Below, piece after piece: positions 14,178 through 22,116 of a stretch of DNA of 23,989 nucleotides; position 1 is the first letter of the stretch, and each line of letters opens with the position of its first letter. Source of the DNA: a virus. Both the position numbers and the translations under genes were made by a program. The notes below the pieces were generated by a model. The model was not told the origin of the DNA. It did not search any database and saw only the letters and a list, made by a program, of their open reading frames with translations. The DNA lies in the IMG/VR virus record IMGVR_UViG_3300028388_005076, positions 1 to 23,989 of that record; one strand, 5' to 3'.

Positions 14178-15043
14178 CTTATTTAGAACTAAGAACAATC
14201 ATCCTTAAACAAGCTCATGGCCTTTATCCTGGAGTAGATCATCAACTTGATGATGATATGCTTAAAGATTTAGTAGAAAACGCAAGAGCGTTTACGCTAC
14301 TTAAAATGACCAATAGCGGTCGAGAAGTAGAAGGTAGTTTAGTCCAGCATATTGAAAACCTTAGACTTAATCCCTTACCAGTTAAACAAACGGAATTACC
14401 TTCATTAGCACAAAACCTACCATCAGGCGCTGATCTCAACACGATTAATCCAAAGGCTTATTATAAGTCTATGTATTATGCGGAATTGCCTTCAGAATTT
14501 TTACATTTTTCGAATAACAGAGCAGTGCATAGCATTACCAGTGTAGATCGAAAAATTCAAGTAGTAGTCGTAGAAGCAGACAGCATTAGAAACATAGGCG
14601 ATGAACTGTTTCCAACAGCATTTATAGTAGCTTGGATGCGCGGTCGGTTTTTGTATCTTAAAGACGTATCTGAGGACAACACATGGTTGACTATTAGGGA
14701 AGAATCTACTGATACATTGGTCCAAGATAGATCGACTTGGCCGGCAGGTGATTTATTGTTTTTTGAAAAAACGGTGGAGGAAGTAACCACTACAAATCCT
14801 TTACCCGTTAAAATGGTCAATGTAAGCGGAGTTTTTCGTGACCCTATTGCTGTAGCGAAGTTTAGTAGTAATGGTGAAAAAGCTTTTGAGCTTAATGACC
14901 AAGAAATAAATATTCCTGCAGAATATACCGATTTTGTTATTCAGCAAGTGTTCAGCAACTATGTAGCTAAAGCACTTAAAACCAAAAGCGATTTATTAGT
15001 AGACGGAAAGCCCGACACTACTCCAGATAAGCCAGCGGAATAA
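14174..15043 (+). CDS. Putative connector or tail-ring protein
   Basis: This 289-residue protein starts with a helical region typical of head-completion proteins (MTYLELRTIILKQAHGLYPG, then DDMLKDLVENARAFTLLKM at about 27-45). A long strand-rich region follows (about 95-235), and it ends with a helical segment (FVIQQVFSNYVAKALKTKSD, about 254-273) and a Pro/Asp-rich tail. It overlaps the previous gene by four bases (ATGA) and the next by one (TAATG), so the trio is probably translated together. By synteny it would be one of the rings stacked below the portal. I cannot say which ring it corresponds to. Confidence 0.65.
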   Translation: MTYLELRTIILKQAHGLYPGVDHQLDDDMLKDLVENARAFTLLKMTNSGREVEGSLVQHIENLRLNPLPVKQTELPSLAQNLPSGADLNTINPKAYYKSMYYAELPSEFLHFSNNRAVHSITSVDRKIQVVVVEADSIRNIGDELFPTAFIVAWMRGRFLYLKDVSEDNTWLTIREESTDTLVQDRSTWPAGDLLFFEKTVEEVTTTNPLPVKMVNVSGVFRDPIAVAKFSSNGEKAFELNDQEINIPAEYTDFVIQQVFSNYVAKALKTKSDLLVDGKPDTTPDKPAE

Positions 15044-15537
15044 TGGGTAACCACGCACGAGTATATACTTTGAAAGATTTAGTAGAGAATGGCATTTACG
15101 AGAACATGAAAATTCGTAATGCCAAAAAGACTAAAGTCAAAGAACTTACTCCGCGTTTAATTAGATCTATCCTTTGGACTTATCTAAAAATGAAAATACT
15201 TCAAGCTCTTAAGACTGGTCTTCCAATTAAGACCCCATTTGGTATATTCTGTTGGAGCCGAAGAAAGTCAAGGAGACCAGATCAAGTAATTGTGCATGAT
15301 AAAGGAGTAGAGATTATTCAAAAGAGAGACGAATACAGCCGTTCTCTGGCCCTTAAAATCATTCGCAATGATGATAAGTACCGGGTGCACTACGAACGGT
15401 CTATGAGAACTTATTTGAAAGAGTTTTTAGATAGTGGCCATGATATTCCTTATCGCAATATTAAGCGCCATGGAAAAGAGTTGTTGAAAATTGAAAATTA
15501 TCGCAGAGGCGGGAAATATTACACTAACAAAATTTGA
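15043..15537 (+). CDS. IHF/HU-like DNA-binding protein of the tail block
   Basis: Residues about 35-82 resemble half of an HU/IHF fold: a helical stretch (RLIRSILWTYLKMKILQAL) followed by LPIKTPFGIFCWSRRKSRRP. There FGIF (66-69) and the next Arg-rich strand match the conserved G-x-F-x-x-R region leading into the DNA-binding arm. Arg and Lys dominate the rest. An IHF-subunit-like gene within the tail block is a known hallmark of crAss-like phages. At 164 residues it is longer than HU (about 90), with a basic C-terminal extension of some 80 residues. It may bend or package DNA near the portal, or act as a regulator; its placement between ring and adaptor genes favours a virion or assembly role. 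The TAATG overlap couples it to the gene before. Confidence 0.65.
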   Translation: MGNHARVYTLKDLVENGIYENMKIRNAKKTKVKELTPRLIRSILWTYLKMKILQALKTGLPIKTPFGIFCWSRRKSRRPDQVIVHDKGVEIIQKRDEYSRSLALKIIRNDDKYRVHYERSMRTYLKEFLDSGHDIPYRNIKRHGKELLKIENYRRGGKYYTNKI

Positions 15538-15539
15538 TC

Positions 15540-16196
15540 ATGGAAGCACAATTAGTTTCACTGCGGAGAGTATTAGCCACTATTGAAGATTACACTCAAG
15601 ATCGTACCTATCAAAAAAACATGGCCACTATTGCCAATATTATTTTTGAGGGAGAAAAAAAGCTTCATACAGAGCAAAGTTTTGCTCGCAGAGATGAAAC
15701 CTGGGAGGCTCCTGAAGGTCATGCCATGCGCTGGATACCTTACCCTGAAAATGCTATTTGGGTAGAGCATGTTTACGTTAATGGTGTAAGGTTAAACCCT
15801 TCAAATAATCATTCTAAAGATTTGTTAACTAACGGTGAGTTTTTAAGAGACGTAGACAAAATTTGGTTTGCATTTATCCCTTCTAAAGTAAGAATGACAT
15901 GCAAGTTTCAACCGGTAGGAGAAGATGGTTTACCAATGGTAAGTGAAAATCATGTTGATGCTTTAGCATGGTGGGTAATTTATCATTTAGATTACGCTGA
16001 GTATCGTAAACAAAAATTACCACGTCGGATATTCATGGACACCAAAGCTTTAAAAGATAAAGCTATGCGGCAAGCTCGAGGTAGTGATAATATGCCAAAT
16101 TGGATGCAAAATCGTATTGTCAACAAGAGACTTTCTAATATGTGGTCTAAGAATAGAGAACAATATCAAATGATTGGAAATTTCTTAAAAGACTAA
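15540..16196 (+). CDS. Putative tail adaptor (ring) protein next to the muzzle gene
   Basis: I use the ATG at 15540 (218 residues), two bases after the previous stop; the TTG at 15534 in the same frame is less likely. The product begins with a long helix pair (about 3-45), has a Trp/Pro-rich strand region (YPENAIWVEHVYVNGVRLNP), then a helical half (LAWWVIYHLDYAEYRKQKLP and ALKDKAMRQARGSDN) with a basic C-terminus. This helix-strand-helix layout and the place just before the muzzle-type gene fit the P22 gp4-like adaptor, equivalent to the ring next to the muzzle in crAss-like phages. No motif proves it. Confidence 0.65.
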   Translation: MEAQLVSLRRVLATIEDYTQDRTYQKNMATIANIIFEGEKKLHTEQSFARRDETWEAPEGHAMRWIPYPENAIWVEHVYVNGVRLNPSNNHSKDLLTNGEFLRDVDKIWFAFIPSKVRMTCKFQPVGEDGLPMVSENHVDALAWWVIYHLDYAEYRKQKLPRRIFMDTKALKDKAMRQARGSDNMPNWMQNRIVNKRLSNMWSKNREQYQMIGNFLKD

Positions 16197-16224
16197 TAAA
16201 TAGTTCGTTATTATCAAGCAAAAG

Positions 16225-16252
16225 AAAAGCCTCTATAACAGAGGCTTTTTTT
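16225..16252 (+). terminator. Rho-independent terminator before the muzzle-type gene
   Basis: AAAAGCCTCT (16225-16234) pairs perfectly with AGAGGCTTTT (16240-16249) around the five-base loop ATAAC, and a T-tract runs to 16252. It closes the connector and tail-adaptor unit and implies that the muzzle-type gene has its own promoter or depends on read-through. Confidence 0.92.
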
Positions 16253-16256
16253 CGTT

Positions 16257-16264
16257 TATTTTTG
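16257..16264 (+). promoter_or_regulatory. Possible promoter box before the muzzle-type gene
   Basis: TATTTTTG matches the Bacteroidota -7 consensus TAnnTTTG exactly and lies 24 bases before the ATG at 16281, just after a terminator. No -33 TTG is seen at the usual distance, and T-rich sequence here raises the odds of a chance match. Confidence 0.3.
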
Positions 16265-16280
16265 AAAGCAAATCATTTGT

Positions 16281-19200
16281 ATGAAAAAGTGGACCGGCAT
16301 TAATCGATTCTTTAAAGGTCAACAACCTGATTTATCTCCTGAACTACAAAGTGAAAATTCTTATACCGAATTAAGGAATGGTCGTTTAATTGATGATGGT
16401 GAAGAAAATCAAAGTGTCCAAAACTTTAAAGGTGACGTGAACGCTATTGCACATGAAAACCTCAATGGCACCAGTGATATAATTGAATTTAGAGAAGCCA
16501 ATTCTTTGTCAAAGGGCAATGCGGTAAACTTTACAATGACGATTGCTTTTGACAACGAAAGTTTTACCGTAGATTTTGACTTTGTATATGAAGATGAATT
16601 ACTGGCTTATGAAGAAATAGCTAAAGCTATTGAAGCAGCATTAGACACTGATTCTAAAAAAAGGCTTAAGGTGGCCTATAACAACACAAAAGTTGTCATT
16701 TGGTACAATCAGCCGGAAGGAGTAAATGATGCCGTTACGCTTGACGCTACTTACTCCTTTACGGGTTTAATCAAGCGTAAAAGATTTACTTCTCGGTCTA
16801 ACTACCGAATCATTAAAAGTGTAGAGTTGCCAAATGAGCTCATTATAGTAGCTATTGCCAATGAAGGGCATTTAGATGTACCAGAAGCTTCAGCAACTAT
16901 TACCCCAGGAGGGGGCGGTGTTGGTTTTGGAGATTTAGCGAGTAGTTTTCAAACGGTATACAACACACCTACTGAGGCTAACATTGTAGCTATTTGGTCT
17001 ATTGAAGTTGATTACAATGGGTATTGGGTTGGTCAAACCTTGAAGTACTGCGATATCCTTAATTACAAGCTGAATAAAATACTTGATGTAGAAAGCAGTT
17101 TTGAAAATGAAAAGATTAGCAAGCTTTATTTAACTGATGGCTACAATCCTTTTTCGTCTATCAATTTGCATGACCCTAATTTAATGGCCATTGATCCATC
17201 AGATTTAGAAGTCTTTCCAGAGGTAAAATTTTCAGCTCCAATTCTAAAAAAGATAACCGATAGTGGTCGTTTGCCGGTTTGCACCATTCAATATGGTTAC
17301 ACGCTGATAAGTCAGAACGGAGCCAGCAGCGTATTATCTCCGATTAGTCAAATCATACCTATTGGTAATTATCAGTCAGGAGAACATACCAAAGGTGGTA
17401 CCAGTGATGAAATTACTTCAAAAGCAATAACTATTGAAATTTCTGATGTAGACACTGACTTCAATCGTATTAGAATTTACGCCTTATACTCAATTGGTGG
17501 TCGAGCTATAGATCGAGTGGAAATAATATCTGAGCAAGAGATTACCAGCTCAGTAATAGAAGTAGTCCATACTGGAACAGAAAGGGCCATAGAAGTGCCC
17601 TATGAAAGTTTACTGTCCAGCAATAACGGGTTCAAATATGCTAAGCATGTAGAAAGCGCGGAAAATAGATTGTTTGCAGCCAACTTAAATGTAGATACTC
17701 CAAACCTGGACAACTGGAATACAATTGTAAAGTCGGCCAATTATATTGGTGAAGTCTATGAATCTAAATACAACCCGGACCCAACGGCCTATATGTATTT
17801 GCCAAGTCAAAAGACTAATGGTTTTGACAGCAATAGCCAAAGAATATTTGGTGGGAAAACTCCAGGATATAATTCTGGAAACGGTGTTCAGGTCACTTTT
17901 GTGGTAAAAGAAATACCTATTGAAGACTACAGCATTGGTGAAGTTGCTGATATTTATAATACCAGCTTTAAAGGAAATTGGGATGCCAATACCGGGTATT
18001 TAAACCGAGAGTTAGTTTTTCACAATGGTCGATATTGGAAAGCTATTCGAGATAACAATAATGTTGAGCCTAACTATTCTAACGATTTAGATTGGAGCCC
18101 AAATAATTTTTATGAAACTGTTTCTAAGTTCAATTTTGGGATAGGTACTAACTCTGAAATTACTGAGTACTTAGAATACTACCCAAAAAACAAATCGCCT
18201 TTATATTACGGTAATGACAAAGCTAATTTTAACAGCCCGCACTTTCACCATCGGTTAGCTGGTTACATGCCAGGTGATGTTATTAGATTAGGTTTACTTC
18301 CAAGAGATAATCAAGGAAATGCTATGTTCGTAAAGTACATTGGTGATTTAAAGGTGCCTGACTTTAACAATGCCTATTACAAACTCAACCATCTTTCAGA
18401 CAATCATAATGATCTGGGAATTAGCAACAATTATTTCACCAGAGATTTTCGGCCTTTTGTAACTAAAGAAGTCAATGGAATAGCAGTTACTTATGCTCGA
18501 GTCGTTTTACTTGACATTTCAGTATGTATACCTAAAGAAATTCGAGAGCAATTATCAGGTTATGAAATTGTTCGATCAGTAATTACTGAAAATGATAAAA
18601 CTGTTTTAGGAGTTGGACCTTTATGGCAAACTAACTATTACAGTAATGCCGGACTAAATTTAAGTAGCAACAATAGTCAGGGTAAACCGGGTAACATGAA
18701 TGAAGTCCACGGTAATTCAGTATTTCCCCATGAGCAAATGGACATTGTTATTAATAGACCGCCTGTACCAAATAGAACATTGTTTACAGTTGATGTGGTT
18801 GACGCAATGGCTAAGCTTCGTGATTTTAACAGTGAACAAAATTTAGAAATGAAATTTGTTCAAGAACTACCACTCCATGGGGGACAACTAATTAGAAACA
18901 TCAATAATTCTAACACGGGTGAAAATCATTTGGGTTATATGCATAGTTTTAGTGCTGGACCTATTGTAAGCATGAACTCTGCTCATCCTACAAAAAACAC
19001 CCCGGTTAATTTATTGAGAACAGTTAATGTTGATGTTAATGAGTTAGTTCCGAAACAAATCATTAAGTCACCAAGCACCGATTATCGAAACAGCGCTATG
19101 CGTAATTTAAACCCATCAGCTCAAAGTGCTGCTGGTATTAATAAGTTAGAAAACAATCCAAGCTTATTAATAAGAACAAAAGAGGATTTTGATTTAGGAT

Positions 19201-20159
19201 TAGATAGAAGTGGAATGCTTACTTCTTTAGTAGCTATAAAACGCAAAAACCATACACCTTATGGTGGAGCTAATGAATTTGCAATAAAAAGCACTCAATG
19301 GATTTCATGCGGTCACTACACTCGAATTACGAGCCCTAAACACGCGCATATTGTAGGTGGTGGAGACACTTATTGGGGAATGCATGTATATAGCAAAGAT
19401 TATCAAGAAAACACTTGGCAAAGACCAAGTTTAAGAACAAGCATGCACGGTGTAAATCTTCCAACTTTAGGTAATTTTAATTGGAATTTTATGCACGGAA
19501 TAAAAGCTTTTGATAGCAGCTATAGGTTTCAAGTAAAAGAAAGCTTTGAAATTAACCCGGTTTACTTAAAAGACAACCGATATCGGGTCTTTGTTAGTGA
19601 TAACGAAAATTTCAGCAATCAACGGGCTCAACCTTACATGATATCGGTTTCGCCTCAAAAGATTAATGGGGCCTTAATTGACCAATGGTTAAAGTTTCCA
19701 GTTTTTGACCAATACGAAATGCCAAATAAGTTTGACGCTATTACTGATTTGGTTTCAGTTAATGATAAACTGTATGTGGTCCAAGGCAGAGCCGTGTCCT
19801 TATTGGCTATTGACCCTAAAGCTTTAATTCAAGCAGAAGAAACTGACATTTTAATTGGTAACGGAACGGGCCGGGTAATAGCTGATCATCAAGTCATAGG
19901 CTATCATGGTTCTTATCACAAATCTTCTATTGTAAAATTCAATGAAGGCTTTGTGTTTTTGGATAGCATTAACAGGGCCTTAATTATGGTTGTTGGTAAT
20001 CAAATGATTAATTTGTCAGAGCAAAAGAATCATCAAGACTATTTTAGAAAACTTTTCGATTCTATAAAACACGACAAGCCATTAGCCGGAAAAGGTTTTG
20101 CAGGGTACATTGACCCCGTGTATAATGAAATCGTTTTAACAATTATTGAGCAGTCATGA
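16281..20159 (+). CDS. Muzzle / tail stabilization-type protein
   Basis: At 1292 residues this is the largest complete gene. Its N-terminus (SYTELRNGRLIDDGEENQSV, about 27-46) has the 'RNGRL...G....V.N.KG' look of phage tail stabilization (P22 gp10-like) proteins, and its size and place after the ring genes match the muzzle protein that closes the tail tube in crAss-like phages. The body is strand-rich and Asn/Gly/Tyr-rich, as in a beta-propeller-like or repeated beta structure; the last 150 residues (YEMPNKFDAITDLVSVNDKL onward) resemble propeller blades. A separate module at about 565-607 (W567, G572-Y573, G583-R-Y585, P597, W605) looks like a small carbohydrate-binding domain, possibly an insertion. 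The stop overlaps the next ATG by four bases (ATGA). Confidence 0.75.
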   Translation: MKKWTGINRFFKGQQPDLSPELQSENSYTELRNGRLIDDGEENQSVQNFKGDVNAIAHENLNGTSDIIEFREANSLSKGNAVNFTMTIAFDNESFTVDFDFVYEDELLAYEEIAKAIEAALDTDSKKRLKVAYNNTKVVIWYNQPEGVNDAVTLDATYSFTGLIKRKRFTSRSNYRIIKSVELPNELIIVAIANEGHLDVPEASATITPGGGGVGFGDLASSFQTVYNTPTEANIVAIWSIEVDYNGYWVGQTLKYCDILNYKLNKILDVESSFENEKISKLYLTDGYNPFSSINLHDPNLMAIDPSDLEVFPEVKFSAPILKKITDSGRLPVCTIQYGYTLISQNGASSVLSPISQIIPIGNYQSGEHTKGGTSDEITSKAITIEISDVDTDFNRIRIYALYSIGGRAIDRVEIISEQEITSSVIEVVHTGTERAIEVPYESLLSSNNGFKYAKHVESAENRLFAANLNVDTPNLDNWNTIVKSANYIGEVYESKYNPDPTAYMYLPSQKTNGFDSNSQRIFGGKTPGYNSGNGVQVTFVVKEIPIEDYSIGEVADIYNTSFKGNWDANTGYLNRELVFHNGRYWKAIRDNNNVEPNYSNDLDWSPNNFYETVSKFNFGIGTNSEITEYLEYYPKNKSPLYYGNDKANFNSPHFHHRLAGYMPGDVIRLGLLPRDNQGNAMFVKYIGDLKVPDFNNAYYKLNHLSDNHNDLGISNNYFTRDFRPFVTKEVNGIAVTYARVVLLDISVCIPKEIREQLSGYEIVRSVITENDKTVLGVGPLWQTNYYSNAGLNLSSNNSQGKPGNMNEVHGNSVFPHEQMDIVINRPPVPNRTLFTVDVVDAMAKLRDFNSEQNLEMKFVQELPLHGGQLIRNINNSNTGENHLGYMHSFSAGPIVSMNSAHPTKNTPVNLLRTVNVDVNELVPKQIIKSPSTDYRNSAMRNLNPSAQSAAGINKLENNPSLLIRTKEDFDLGLDRSGMLTSLVAIKRKNHTPYGGANEFAIKSTQWISCGHYTRITSPKHAHIVGGGDTYWGMHVYSKDYQENTWQRPSLRTSMHGVNLPTLGNFNWNFMHGIKAFDSSYRFQVKESFEINPVYLKDNRYRVFVSDNENFSNQRAQPYMISVSPQKINGALIDQWLKFPVFDQYEMPNKFDAITDLVSVNDKLYVVQGRAVSLLAIDPKALIQAEETDILIGNGTGRVIADHQVIGYHGSYHKSSIVKFNEGFVFLDSINRALIMVVGNQMINLSEQKNHQDYFRKLFDSIKHDKPLAGKGFAGYIDPVYNEIVLTIIEQS

Positions 20160-21559
20160 GCCTATTTGATTCAGATGTAGCAATACTATGGTTAGAAGAC
20201 ACTCCGCAAACTTTCAATCAAGGTGATAAAATCTTAGTCGAAGGTGTAGGGTATTTTGTAGCTAAAATTGACATTGAAGGTGACGTTAAGCCTAACTTGA
20301 ATTCTGAGTTTTTTTATAAGGCTCATGGCTTAGAGCCTGAAGAACCAGTAAATGAAATTCCTGGACTTTATCAAAATGACCAGTATTACACTTGGGGCGA
20401 AATTGCTAAAGACAGCAATAACCAAGTATACATTAGTCGGCTTTACAGAAATTACGCCAATGGCTTAAATGATGGCACGGCCTGGAAAAGAAGATTTGAC
20501 TTAGATCAAGAAGCAACCATTAGCCCTTCAACAGCAGAAAATGCAATTGAATATGATAAAACCAAAAGTTATTTTGCAGGAACCTTAGTTCAAAAAAGCT
20601 ATAGCGAATTTGCTACAGCATTAAAGGATGTTCCTCCAGGGGTTACTCCTTATCTTAAAAATAAGGATTATTGGTTACTTCAAACTAAAGAAGAGGGTAG
20701 GCCAATGATAAGCCCTATTGAATACAGCAATGTTCTTTACAATCCTGATCTTCCAATAAGAGCCGGTCATAACAAAATATTTGATGAAAGCGGTTATGCA
20801 GCAATTCCAATTAATGACTCGTTAGGAGCCGATTTAAAAGACCATCGATTTTTTAAGCGTACTTCTCCTGTTAACCCTGAAACTGAAATTGACAATCTTA
20901 AAAGAGAATTTAACGGAAGTCCAGTAAATGCAGGTGAATTAGTGGATTATAATGGATTTGTTTTTCAGGCTTTAAAAGACACTGACAAACCACCGGTCAA
21001 TAAAAGTCCAGAATACAGCTTAATTAAACCAAGTGAAACGCCAGCTGAAACTGTAACAGAGCCAGTAATTACGGGTGAAAGTATTGTAATCAATAGGCAG
21101 GGTACTATTATTGGATATAGAGATTTAGTCAGTACATGGTACGGTAATTTCAAATCTCATGTATACAGTGTAAAAAACCGAATGATTCCAAGGCTTCATA
21201 ATGTAGGTGAATTACAAAGTGCTCATGACAATCATTTGATCTTTAAGCTCAAGTTTATCATTAATTTCAAAAACCTAATTAAGATCCTCGATTACATTCG
21301 TATTATTGGCTACACCATTTTGAGATTTACAACAATTCGATATAGCAGCAATTTCAGCAACGAACAAGTTGTCAATGACACGCATACAGAGCGCTATAAA
21401 ATGATTGAAGGAGAGCATGAAGTAGCTGCGAGAGAAAGAGAAGCCAGTGGGCGTATAAGAGGCAATTACGCTGAGGTTACTATTGAAGACGCCAAAACTT
21501 CTCAAAAGCAGAATATCAAAATCAATTCAGTTAAACATCTTTCAAGAAACAGTCACTAA
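20156..21559 (+). CDS. Modular adhesin-like virion protein with five carbohydrate-binding-type repeats
   Basis: This 467-residue protein contains five degenerate modules of about 36-45 residues: roughly 18-57, 70-112, 131-175, 199-235 and 253-290. Each follows the pattern of CBM5/12-like sugar-binding domains: x-G-x-hydrophobic, a turn with G or N, aromatic-x-A or similar, a Pro- or Gly-containing loop, and a closing aromatic pair. Examples are FNQGDKILVEG-GYFVA, VNAGELVDYNGFVFQA and AGTLVQ. A Thr/Glu/Pro linker (about 291-306) leads to a C-terminal region with strand-like and hydrophobic stretches (FIINFKNLIKILDYIRIIGY at 368-387) and a charged end. It overlaps the muzzle-type gene by four bases. 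A receptor-binding or capsule-binding role is inferred from the modules; the family is not confirmed. Confidence 0.6.
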   Translation: MSLFDSDVAILWLEDTPQTFNQGDKILVEGVGYFVAKIDIEGDVKPNLNSEFFYKAHGLEPEEPVNEIPGLYQNDQYYTWGEIAKDSNNQVYISRLYRNYANGLNDGTAWKRRFDLDQEATISPSTAENAIEYDKTKSYFAGTLVQKSYSEFATALKDVPPGVTPYLKNKDYWLLQTKEEGRPMISPIEYSNVLYNPDLPIRAGHNKIFDESGYAAIPINDSLGADLKDHRFFKRTSPVNPETEIDNLKREFNGSPVNAGELVDYNGFVFQALKDTDKPPVNKSPEYSLIKPSETPAETVTEPVITGESIVINRQGTIIGYRDLVSTWYGNFKSHVYSVKNRMIPRLHNVGELQSAHDNHLIFKLKFIINFKNLIKILDYIRIIGYTILRFTTIRYSSNFSNEQVVNDTHTERYKMIEGEHEVAAREREASGRIRGNYAEVTIEDAKTSQKQNIKINSVKHLSRNSH

Positions 21560-21561
21560 TT

Positions 21562-22116
21562 ATGTACTACGGACCCAATGAAACTTATGACCCGGTAACA
21601 GGTGAGCTTCAAATAGAGCTTGAAAAAATAATTTCAAAAATTGAAGAACAGTACGCAACAGTACCGGCCAAAAAAATAGAAATTGTCAAAGCTGAACCTA
21701 AGACTTTAGATCAAACCAAGGCGAATCAAAAAAAGCACATGGCTCGTGAAGAAGTACGAACAGACAATCTTCCTAAAAGTGATAGTTCTGATGCCGGGGG
21801 GATAGCCGGAATGATTGGGAGCCGTTTGGATGATATGGCTCAAGGTTACCTGGGAGCCGGAACAGCATTAGCTGAAAACTTAGCAAACCCAAACAGTGAC
21901 GGCCATGAAAATTTAGGAACGATGATTGACATGGGGGCAAGTATTGCGGGAAGCATGGGACCGGCTGGTGCTCTCGTTGGTGGCTTAGCTAAAATCGGAT
22001 ATAGCATAGCTGACAATAAACGCGAAGAACAAAGGGCCCGAAATAGGAAAAAACGCAAGCAAGAAAAAGAGCTTGCTGAATTAAGAAATTCTCAAATCGC
22101 TAAATTCGGATTGTAA
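21562..22116 (+). CDS. Gly/Ala-rich protein, candidate ejected membrane-active protein
   Basis: This 184-residue protein has a charged N-terminal half and then a Gly/Ala/Met-rich amphipathic stretch at about 79-150 (GGIAGMIGSRLDDMAQGYLG and SIAGSMGPAGALVGGLAKIG). A strongly basic segment follows (about 153-165, NKREEQRARNRKKRK) with a short helical tail. Small Gly/Ala-rich proteins encoded next to large internal virion proteins are often ejected with the DNA and insert into the host membrane, as with gp14 of T7. That role is inferred here from composition and from the lysozyme-bearing gene that starts in its stop codon (TAATG). No signal peptide is present. Confidence 0.65.
   Translation: MYYGPNETYDPVTGELQIELEKIISKIEEQYATVPAKKIEIVKAEPKTLDQTKANQKKHMAREEVRTDNLPKSDSSDAGGIAGMIGSRLDDMAQGYLGAGTALAENLANPNSDGHENLGTMIDMGASIAGSMGPAGALVGGLAKIGYSIADNKREEQRARNRKKRKQEKELAELRNSQIAKFGL

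Noticed and set aside
15534-15539. TTG start for the tail adaptor gene
   Set aside because: An ATG two codons later lies just after the previous stop and is the simpler choice.
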